Source of the DNA: Desulfuromonadales bacterium
GTDB lineage: Bacteria; Desulfobacterota; Desulfuromonadia; Geobacterales; Pseudopelobacteraceae
Length of the DNA: 18,956 nt
NCBI GenBank assembly: GCA_015688915.1
Contig: JAATGX010000087.1
Location: forward strand, 1 to 18,956
Direction: 5' to 3'
Position numbers and translations under genes: made by a program. The stretch's first letter is position 1; every line of letters begins with the position of its first letter. Shown in pieces: positions 13,179-18,956 of the stretch. The notes beneath the pieces are model-generated. The model was given only the letters and a program-made list of their open reading frames with translations. It did no database searches and was not told the origin of the DNA.

Positions 13179-14840
13179 TTAATCAGCCGTGGTCACCGCG
13201 CCGGTATGGGCCGATGTCACCGCCTTGGCGTACCTGGCCAGCCAGCCGGTCTTGATCTTCGGCTCCGGCGCCCGCCACGTGGCCCGGCGCGCCGCCAGGG
13301 TCGCCTCGTCCACCAGCAGTTCCAGCCTGCGGGCCGGGATATCCAGCAGGATCCGGTCCCCCTCCTCCACCAGGGCAATGGGTCCGCCTTCGGCCGCTTC
13401 GGGGGAGATGTGCCCGATACAGGGGCCGCGGGTGCCTCCGGAGAAACGGCCATCGGTGATCAGCGCCACCGAATCGCCCAGCCCCATCCCCATGATGGCC
13501 GCCGTGGGGGCCAGCATCTCGCGCATGCCCGGTCCGCCCTTGGGACCTTCGTAGCGGATCACCACCACGTCGCCGGAGACGATCTTCCCCTCCATGATGG
13601 CGGCCATGGCCTTTTCTTCGGCGTCAAAGCAACGGGCCGTGCCCTCGAACCGCATCATGGGGGCCGATACGCCGGACTGCTTGACGACGGCCCCTTTGGG
13701 AGCCAGATTGCCGGAGAGGATGGCGATGCCCCCCTCCTTCTTGATCGGGTTCCCAAGCGGGCGGATGACCTCCTCGTCCACGTTCTGAATGCTCTCGGCC
13801 AACTGGAGCGTCGTCAGGCCGAACAACGTGGGCGTATCGTGAATTTTATCTCCAAGCTGTTTCAGTACGCCGGCCACACCGCCGGCAATGTCCAGGTCCT
13901 CCATGAAGTATTCGCCGGCCGGGTTCATGGACGCCAGTTGCGGAGTATCCTTGGCCAGGACGTCGAAGATCTCCAGCGGCAGTTCCACCCCGGCCTCCCG
14001 GGCGATGGCCAGCAGGTGCAGCACCGTGTTGGACGACCCCCCCAGGGCCAGGTCCACGCGAATGGCGTTCTCGAAGGCCTGGCGGGTCAGGATGTCGCGG
14101 GGCTTGACGTCGTTCCGCACCAGCTCGACGATCTTTTCGCCCGAGGCAAAGGCGATGCGGCGCTTCAGGGCCGAAACCGCCAGGGCCGTGCCGCAGCGCG
14201 GCAGGCTCATGCCCAGGGTCTCGGTCAGGATGGCCATGGTGTTGGCGGTGAACAGCCCCTGGCAGGAACCCATGCCGGGGCAGGCGTTGTCCTCGCAGAC
14301 CTTCAACTCCTTGTCGTCGATCACGCCGGCCTTGTAGCGGGCCATGGCCTCGAAGGTGTCGGTGACAAAGGAGTATTGACGGCCAGCCGGGCCGCGGCCG
14401 CTCATCATCGGCCCGGCGGTGACCACGATGCAGGGGATGTTGAGCCGTGCGGCGGCCATGAGCATGCCGGGGGTGATCTTGTCGCAGTTGGTCAGGAGCA
14501 CCAGCCCGTCCAGGCGGTGCGCCTCGGCCACCGACTCCACCATGTCGGCGATCAGTTCCCGGGTGGGGAGGGAATAGTGCATCCCCTTGTGCCCCATGGC
14601 GATACCGTCGCACACGCCGGGGATGCCGAAGAAGAAGGAATAGCCGCCGCCGGAGTGGACCCCCTTCTCGATGAGCCGCTCCAGGTCACGCATGCCGGAA
14701 TGGCCGAGGATCAGGTCGGTGAAGCTCGTGGCCACGCCGATGAACGGTTTTTCAAAGGCGCTGTCCGGCACGCCGGTCCCTTTGAGGAGGGCGCGGTGAG
14801 GGGTACGTTCAAGTCCTTTTGTTATGGTATCGCTGCGCAT
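13179..14840 (-). CDS. ilvD: Dihydroxy-acid dehydratase
   Basis: IlvD is an iron-sulfur dehydratase that makes the 2-oxo acid precursors of valine and isoleucine, acting after IlvC. The 553-residue length is usual. Conserved blocks in order are FIGVATSFTDLILGH, GIPGVCDGIAMGHKGM with LPTRELIAD, TNCDKITPGML (cluster ligand Cys119 and the active-site Lys), MMSGRGPAGR, and EDNACPGMGSCQGLFTAN with Cys187 and Cys193. Near the C-terminus come TDGRFSGGTRGPCIGHISPE and a short domain ending at a TAA. The ATG at 14840 (MRSDTITKGLERTPHR) fits the family, with AAGGA ten bases upstream; the longer frame to 14903 crosses the promoter leader and is rejected. It is the first gene of the ilv cluster, behind a strong promoter at 14917-14946. 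Confidence 0.97.
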   Translation of the reverse strand: MRSDTITKGLERTPHRALLKGTGVPDSAFEKPFIGVATSFTDLILGHSGMRDLERLIEKGVHSGGGYSFFFGIPGVCDGIAMGHKGMHYSLPTRELIADMVESVAEAHRLDGLVLLTNCDKITPGMLMAAARLNIPCIVVTAGPMMSGRGPAGRQYSFVTDTFEAMARYKAGVIDDKELKVCEDNACPGMGSCQGLFTANTMAILTETLGMSLPRCGTALAVSALKRRIAFASGEKIVELVRNDVKPRDILTRQAFENAIRVDLALGGSSNTVLHLLAIAREAGVELPLEIFDVLAKDTPQLASMNPAGEYFMEDLDIAGGVAGVLKQLGDKIHDTPTLFGLTTLQLAESIQNVDEEVIRPLGNPIKKEGGIAILSGNLAPKGAVVKQSGVSAPMMRFEGTARCFDAEEKAMAAIMEGKIVSGDVVVIRYEGPKGGPGMREMLAPTAAIMGMGLGDSVALITDGRFSGGTRGPCIGHISPEAAEGGPIALVEEGDRILLDIPARRLELLVDEATLAARRATWRAPEPKIKTGWLARYAKAVTSAHTGAVTTAD

Positions 14841-14916
14841 GGCTCGGTCATCCTTGTTCGATTGTATTCTTTTACGCCGCCAAACAGCGGACCGGCGCGG
14901 CATAAACGGGTTTGAA

Positions 14917-14946
14917 ACGATACTATATATGCCCGGAGGGTGTCAA
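14917..14946 (-). promoter_or_regulatory. Sigma70-type promoter for ilvD and the ilv cluster
   Basis: On the minus strand a perfect TTGACA (14946-14941) is followed by an AT-rich block reading CATATATAGTATCG. TATCGT at 14922-14917 gives an 18-nt spacer and TAGTAT at 14925-14920 a 15-nt one. The leader of about 70 nt before ATG 14840 shows no obvious T-box, leader peptide rich in Val/Ile/Leu, or attenuator. Confidence 0.6.
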
Positions 14947-15022
14947 CCGCGAATGCCTTTTGAGCAGGGCCGCGCCTGCACCGGTCGTTGCAGGAACGAT
15001 TGATACATGGTATTCTGCGGAC

Positions 15023-15646
15023 ATGACTGCTCGCCATCACATCCTCTCCCGCCGCTATTGGATCTTCGATCTGGATGGGACATTAACCATTCCGGTCCAT
15101 GATTTCCCCGCGATCCGGGTCGCGCTCGGCATGGGGGAGAGCGATACCGATATCCTCCAATTCCTCGCATCCCTGCCACCGGACGAGGCCGCAATACGGC
15201 GCGCCCGGTTGATCCGGATCGAATATGAGTTGGCGGACAGGACTGCGGCAGCCCCCGGCGCCGGGCAACTGCTCGACCGGTTGCTCCGGCGTGGCGCCCG
15301 CGTCGGCATCCTCACCCGCAACACACGGGAGATCGCCCTCCACACCCTGGGCCTGATCGGTCTTAAGGGATATTTCACCTCCGACGCCATCCTCGGTCGG
15401 GACGAAGCCGCGCCCAAGCCCCATCCCGAGGGGATCGGCAAGCTCCTCGCCGTCTGGGGAGGCGCGCCGGACGAAACGGTCATGGTGGGCGACTACCTGT
15501 TCGACCTGCAGGTGGGGCGCGCCGCCGGCGCCGCCACGATCCATGTGGACCGCAGCGGCGCCTTCCGCTGGCCGGAGTTGGCCGACCTGTCGGTGTCCAC
15601 CTTGGAGGAGTTGGCCGAGGCGATGCCAGGCGAGGCGTTTGGGTGA
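15023..15646 (+). CDS. HAD-family phosphatase, phosphoglycolate phosphatase-like
   Basis: This is a 207-residue haloacid-dehalogenase hydrolase with an alpha-helical cap inserted after motif I. WIFDLDGTLT gives nucleophile Asp16 and acid/base Asp18. GILTRNT gives motif II Thr98. EAAPKPHPEGI gives motif III Lys132. VMVGDYLFDLQVG gives motif IV Asp157 and Asp161. It resembles the Gph/PGP subgroup, but the substrate cannot be read from sequence. The start ATG 15023 (MTARHHILSRRYW) is chosen because the longer frame from 14912 would be translated from the ilvD promoter region; the ribosome site is weak. It is divergent from ilvD and 54 bp upstream of the MFS gene on the same strand, so the two may be co-transcribed. 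Confidence 0.88.
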   Translation: MTARHHILSRRYWIFDLDGTLTIPVHDFPAIRVALGMGESDTDILQFLASLPPDEAAIRRARLIRIEYELADRTAAAPGAGQLLDRLLRRGARVGILTRNTREIALHTLGLIGLKGYFTSDAILGRDEAAPKPHPEGIGKLLAVWGGAPDETVMVGDYLFDLQVGRAAGAATIHVDRSGAFRWPELADLSVSTLEELAEAMPGEAFG

Positions 15647-15700
15647 GGGATGGATGGTGAAGGCGGGTAATTAGTCATTTCTGCGGTAAGGTACGCCAGA

Positions 15701-16888
15701 ATGCGTGCCGAGAGGAGAAAACGCTTGTCGGGAATGCTCACCTTGGTTTTTGCTGTCACCTGCGGCGGCGTCGTTGCAAATCTCTATTACAGCCAGCCGC
15801 TCCTGGCCAGCATTGCGGCGGATTTTCAGGTTCCGGCCGCCAAGGCGGGGCTGCTGGTGACCGTGACTCAGATCGGATACGCCTGCGGTCTTGCCTTCCT
15901 TGTCCCCCTGGGAGATGCGCTCAGCAGGCGCCGCCTGACACTATGCCTCTGCACCCTGACCGCGGTCGCGCTCCTGGCCGCCGCCTGGAGCCCGTCATAC
16001 CACCTGTTCGGCATCGCCTTGGTGATAGTCGGCCTTTCTTCCTGTGCGGTTCAGGTGCTTGTTCCCTTCGCGGCCTCCCTGGCGCCGGATGCGACGCGTG
16101 GGCGGGTCGTCGGCACCGTCATGAGCGGACTCCTTCTCGGCATCCTGTTGGCGCGGACGGTCTCGGGCCTTATTGCCGAGTTTGCCGGATGGCGTGCCGT
16201 CTATGTCTTCGCTTTCTGCGCCATGGCGGTGCTGATCGTGTTGCTGGGAAAGCTGCTGCCACGTGACCCGCACCGGCCCCATACCCCCTACCTTCAGCTT
16301 CTGAGATCGACCGGGCGAATGGCGCTCGAAGACCCCGTGCTGCGGGAGCGCTCTCTGTACGGCGCCCTTGCTTTTGCCGCTTTCAGCGTGCTCTGGACCG
16401 GGCTGACGTTCGTGCTCAGCGCCCCCCCTTACCACTTCAGCGAGAGCCGGATCGGCCTTTTTGGACTGGCCGGGGCCGCCGGGGCCTTTGCCGCCTCGGG
16501 CGCCGGCCGTTTGGCGGACAGCGGGCGGACCCGCTTCGCCACCGGCCTCTTTGGGGCGTCGATAGCGGCATCATACGGACTGATCTGGCTTGGGGGGCAC
16601 AGTCTGGCGGCGATGATCGCCGGGGTGGTCCTCCTCGACATCGGGGTACAGGGGTTGCACATCACCAACCAGGGCGTAATCTATCGTGGCAATGCCGACT
16701 CCCGCAGCAGGGTAACCACGGTTTACCTGACCTCGTACTTCATCGGAGGCGCTCTTGGCTCCACGCTTGCGAGCGCCAGCTATGCGTGGGGCGGATGGCC
16801 CGCGGTATCGGCCTGCGGCGCGGCCATAGGGGGGCTGATCCTTCTTCGCTGGCTACCCTGGTGGAAACCGGGTGGTAGTGGTACCTGA
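15701..16888 (+). CDS. MFS transporter, drug-exporter-like
   Basis: This is a 395-residue twelve-helix major facilitator. ANLYYSQPLL (26-35) in helix 1 is characteristic of a YgaY/YnfM-like group of exporters. PLGDALSRRRL is the motif A loop between helices 2 and 3. RGRVVGTVMSGLLLGILLAR with GWRAVYVF (helices 4-6) resembles the antiporter motif C region. The substrate is unknown; arabinose-like or drug efflux are roles suggested for relatives. Start choice is open: ATG 15701 has only AAGGT upstream, whereas an in-frame TTG at 15725 has AGGAG seven bases before it and would remove eight basic residues. It runs convergent to the HPP gene. A weak inverted repeat TACCTG/CAGGTA (16882-16901) overlaps its stop codon. 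Confidence 0.88.
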   Translation: MRAERRKRLSGMLTLVFAVTCGGVVANLYYSQPLLASIAADFQVPAAKAGLLVTVTQIGYACGLAFLVPLGDALSRRRLTLCLCTLTAVALLAAAWSPSYHLFGIALVIVGLSSCAVQVLVPFAASLAPDATRGRVVGTVMSGLLLGILLARTVSGLIAEFAGWRAVYVFAFCAMAVLIVLLGKLLPRDPHRPHTPYLQLLRSTGRMALEDPVLRERSLYGALAFAAFSVLWTGLTFVLSAPPYHFSESRIGLFGLAGAAGAFAASGAGRLADSGRTRFATGLFGASIAASYGLIWLGGHSLAAMIAGVVLLDIGVQGLHITNQGVIYRGNADSRSRVTTVYLTSYFIGGALGSTLASASYAWGGWPAVSACGAAIGGLILLRWLPWWKPGGSGT

Positions 16889-16930
16889 ATATAAACAGGT
16901 AAAGGGTGTCTCCAAAGCTTCCTTTCCGGG

Positions 16931-17497
16931 CTATAACCAGTGTTTGGGGTAGGAACGGTGATAGACCACATTGTTCGTAAAGACCGCCGTTGCCAGAAGG
17001 ATCAGGACTCCGGTCAGCACCGGCAGCAGGATGAAGATCGGGCCAACCGCCCCCTGCACGCCGATAAGGGCGGTGGCGCCTCCCGGCGGATGGGTTGTGT
17101 GGGTCATGTTCATCACAAAGATGGCCAGCCCTACCCCCACGGCCATGGTCACGGGCGAGGAGCCGAAGAGGGCGACCACGATCACCGCAACGGTGGCGGA
17201 GACGACATGCCCTCCGACCAGGTTGCGCGGCTGCGCCAACGGCGAGTCGATGGCACCGAAAAGGAGAACCGCCGAAGCGCCGAACGAGCCGATCAGCAAG
17301 GGATGGCCGACCAGGGTGGTTATCTCGCAGATGGCAAGGATGCCCACCGTGGCGCTGATAAAACTCCAGGCGGCATAGCGCAGCGACATGAGGGGTCGCG
17401 GCCCCCGAAGCGGGGCTTTGCACTTGCGCGGCAGCCCGGCAAGCCTTTTATTGATCGCCAGGTGCCTTTGCACGAAGATTGAGATATGTCTTTTCAT
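16931..17497 (-). CDS. HPP-family integral membrane protein
   Basis: This 188-residue membrane protein is named for the family signature, here THPPGGATALIG with His-Pro-Pro at residues 136-138. After a basic, arginine-rich cytoplasmic N-terminus (1-38) there are about four or five hydrophobic helices (about 42-60, 66-84, 97-130, 152-176). GSFGASAVLLFGAIDSPLAQP and NLVGGHVVS are the other conserved blocks. Some HPP proteins in plants and cyanobacteria have been linked to nitrite transport; whether this applies here is unknown. ATG 17497 has little ribosome-site support (GGCTGA). It is divergent from the HxlR-type regulator across a 116-bp gap holding an FNR-like box, so the regulator may control it. 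Confidence 0.88.
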   Translation of the reverse strand: MKRHISIFVQRHLAINKRLAGLPRKCKAPLRGPRPLMSLRYAAWSFISATVGILAICEITTLVGHPLLIGSFGASAVLLFGAIDSPLAQPRNLVGGHVVSATVAVIVVALFGSSPVTMAVGVGLAIFVMNMTHTTHPPGGATALIGVQGAVGPIFILLPVLTGVLILLATAVFTNNVVYHRSYPKHWL

Positions 17498-17569
17498 TCA
17501 GCCGGCGCCCCCGCTTTGGCGAATTTGTTCGGAACAGTGAGAGGGTAGCATCAATCGCCACTATGGGCT

Positions 17570-17583
17570 TTGACTCAGATCAA
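17570..17583. promoter_or_regulatory. FNR/CRP-like palindrome in the divergent HPP-hxlR gap
   Basis: TTGAC-TCAG-ATCAA matches the FNR consensus TTGAT-N4-ATCAA at nine of ten positions. It lies 31 bp upstream of ATG 17614 and 73 bp from the HPP start. The TTGACT could also serve as a -35, with GTTACA 17 nt later as a poor -10. Oxygen-linked control is inference. Confidence 0.35.
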
Positions 17584-17613
17584 GAATATCGTGTTACAAA
17601 CTATGGGGCAACT

Positions 17614-18036
17614 ATGTCAGGTACACACAAAAAAGTAGGGTACTCACCCGAAAGCAAGCAGGCGATTGTAACCGCGACAACGGCCGCGGTGGGGATACAG
17701 GACGCCCTGAGAGTCATCGAGGGTCGATGGAAGCTGCTGATAATCATGAACCTCTTCGCGAACGGCATCATGCGGTTTTCGGAGCTGGAACGGGCCATCC
17801 CCGGTGTCACGCAGAAAATGCTCATTCAGCAGTTGCGGGCTCTGGAAGCGGATGGGATCGTGCAGAGAATGGTATATCCGCAGGTCCCGCCCAAGGTGGA
17901 TTACGGGCTGACGGAGCAGGGAAAGGGGCTCTGCCCCGCCCTGGATGCCCTGCTCGTCTGGGCGGCAGAGCGCAGCCCGGAGACGGAATACGGGCATTAC
18001 CGCCCGAAATACGAACCAGTGGAATTGGATGGGTAA
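17614..18036 (+). CDS. HxlR-type winged-helix transcriptional regulator
   Basis: This is a 140-residue MarR-like dimeric DNA-binding protein of the HxlR family. The core runs from IQDALRVIEGRWKLLIIMNL through RFSELERAIPGVTQKMLIQQLRALEADGIVQR (recognition helix around TQKMLIQQLR) to the wing VYPQVPPKVDYGLTEQGKGL. Many redox-sensing relatives (YodB, HypR) have a Cys just before the first core helix, in a CP/CPV motif. Here that position reads GIQD, and the only Cys is in GLCPALDAL, so thiol sensing of the usual kind is unlikely. The ATG at 17614 is preceded by GGGG five bases away; the frame is open back to 17479 but that part overlaps the HPP gene. It is convergent with the truncated MFS gene and divergent from the HPP gene, either of which may be its target. 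Confidence 0.85.
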   Translation: MSGTHKKVGYSPESKQAIVTATTAAVGIQDALRVIEGRWKLLIIMNLFANGIMRFSELERAIPGVTQKMLIQQLRALEADGIVQRMVYPQVPPKVDYGLTEQGKGLCPALDALLVWAAERSPETEYGHYRPKYEPVELDG

Positions 18037-18080
18037 AGAAGGGAATCGAGAGGGCAGCTTCGAGCCTTAACCTCATTCCT

Positions 18081-18956
18081 TCATACCTGCCCCGCAGCCT
18101 CTCTGCGAAAGTGATAAAACGCCAGAACCAGCGACAGGGCTTGAAGCGCGGCGCAAAAATAGAACGGTGCGCCGATCCGCCAATCGCCGTGGGGCAAATG
18201 GGAAACCATCGCCAGCAGCGGCGCACCGAACAACGGGGCGCATACCGTCATCAGACTGTTTACGGAATTCACCGCTCCCAGGGTCTGCCCCTGGCTTTCG
18301 GGATCGGCGGCACCTGAAATGATACTTTGAAGCGAAGCGGTAACCGTGAAACCGAGCAGATTCAGGAAGATCACCGCATACATCATCCAGCCCCGGCTGG
18401 CGACACCCCATAATACGTAGGCCAGCGTCGACGATACCAGTCCGGCCACCGCGAGTCGTCGCGGACTGAGATGTTTCAACAAACGTCCGAGCAGAAAACC
18501 CCGCACGATGAACGACATGATGCCGACCGCCGCCAGCGACCAGCCGTTTTCCCGCGGTCCCCAGCCGAATTTGAAGGTCGTGTACAGTACCCAACTGGTG
18601 TACAGCACGAATTGTGCAAGCCCGCTCAAGGCAACCACGGCGACCAATTGGCCGACACCGCTCAACCGGGCCAACGTTCGCAGCGACGTCAGCGGATTTG
18701 CCACCCTCCAGCGGAACGGGCGTCGAAGCTCGGCGGGAAGTGACTCGGGCAACACAAAATAACCGTAGAGCCAGTTGATCATCGCGAAGCCGCCGGCAAC
18801 GAAAAAGGGAAGTTGCAAATTGATCGCGCCCAGCAATCCTCCCATCACCGGCCCGATAATGAAGCCGAGCCCAAACATGGCGCCCAACATGCCGAAACGT
18901 TTGGCACGATCTTCGGGAGCGGTGATATCCGCCACATATGCGTTCGCGACCGCCGC
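18081..18956 (-). CDS. TetA-like MFS exporter, 5' end outside the window
   Basis: This is the C-terminal 291 residues of a major facilitator close to the tetracycline/H+ antiporter (TCR/Tet) type. The window edge cuts it; the first codons visible read AAVANAYVADITAPEDRAKR, which in TetA-like proteins lies at the end of helix 4 and the following loop, so about 110 N-terminal residues are missing. FGLGFIIGPVMGGLLGAI is the motif C antiporter signature of helix 5. Helices 7-12 follow, with GFLLGRLLKHLSPRRL corresponding to the repeated motif A loop and LQSIISGAADPESQGQTLGAV a typical Tet-family loop. Resistance cannot be concluded; many chromosomal relatives export other compounds. Its stop is 44 bp from the convergent hxlR stop. 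Confidence 0.85.
   Translation of the reverse strand, partial: AAVANAYVADITAPEDRAKRFGMLGAMFGLGFIIGPVMGGLLGAINLQLPFFVAGGFAMINWLYGYFVLPESLPAELRRPFRWRVANPLTSLRTLARLSGVGQLVAVVALSGLAQFVLYTSWVLYTTFKFGWGPRENGWSLAAVGIMSFIVRGFLLGRLLKHLSPRRLAVAGLVSSTLAYVLWGVASRGWMMYAVIFLNLLGFTVTASLQSIISGAADPESQGQTLGAVNSVNSLMTVCAPLFGAPLLAMVSHLPHGDWRIGAPFYFCAALQALSLVLAFYHFRREAAGQV

Noticed and set aside
11300..14915. Two long plus-strand frames (651 and 592 codons) opposite ilvB and ilvD
   Set aside because: These are the same antisense artefact. Both begin in hairpin-repeat sequence and have compositions unlike real proteins.
14912..15022. 37-residue extension of the HAD phosphatase
   Set aside because: It covers the divergent ilvD promoter and has no family-like sequence. 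The HAD fold starts just after ATG 15023.

Overview
The window most resembles a chromosomal segment from a Geobacter-like bacterium (Geobacterales, formerly Desulfuromonadales). This is inferred from three things: the consecutive order ilvD, ilvB, ilvN, ilvC, psd, pssA, which is the order I know from Geobacter; a nucleotidyltransferase of the GSU2403-like family; and GC-rich coding DNA with long antisense open frames. No rRNA, tRNA, CRISPR array or intact insertion sequence was found.

Layout. Positions 1-1035 are an AT-richer accessory patch. It holds the remains of a BrnT/BrnA-like toxin-antitoxin pair (toxin frame-shifted, antitoxin cut to 29 codons), a second antitoxin-like gene with no visible toxin, and several inverted repeats. 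Positions 1036-2545 encode two minus-strand lipoproteins of unknown role. A terminator-bearing gap follows, then gmhB (heptose-bisphosphate phosphatase, with one zinc-ligand cysteine replaced by Phe) and an unrecognised one-helix membrane protein. Positions 4164-6721 hold a type I DAHP synthase (+), an SppA-type signal peptide peptidase (-) and a small metallophosphoesterase (+).

The core, 6732-14840 on the minus strand, is a biosynthetic cluster. In transcription order it reads ilvD, ilvB, ilvN, [nucleotidyltransferase], ilvC, psd, pssA. The four ilv enzymes cover most of valine/isoleucine synthesis, and psd and pssA make phosphatidylethanolamine. The cluster is interrupted in informative ways. 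Two near-identical long hairpin repeats flank ilvB. A GSU2403-like nucleotidyltransferase gene with its own promoter and a 10+10 bp operator-like inverted repeat sits between ilvN and ilvC, beside a strongly structured non-coding stretch. ilvD and ilvC each have a clear sigma70-type promoter with a perfect TTGACA.

Positions 15023-18956 hold a HAD phosphatase (+), an MFS exporter (+), an HPP membrane protein (-), an HxlR-type regulator (+) behind an FNR-like box, and the 3' part of a TetA-like MFS exporter (-) that runs off the window.

I found no convincing new multi-gene system. The best leads are the nucleotidyltransferase insertion with its operator, the structured RNA-like stretch beside it, the paired hairpins around ilvB, and the decaying toxin-antitoxin patch.
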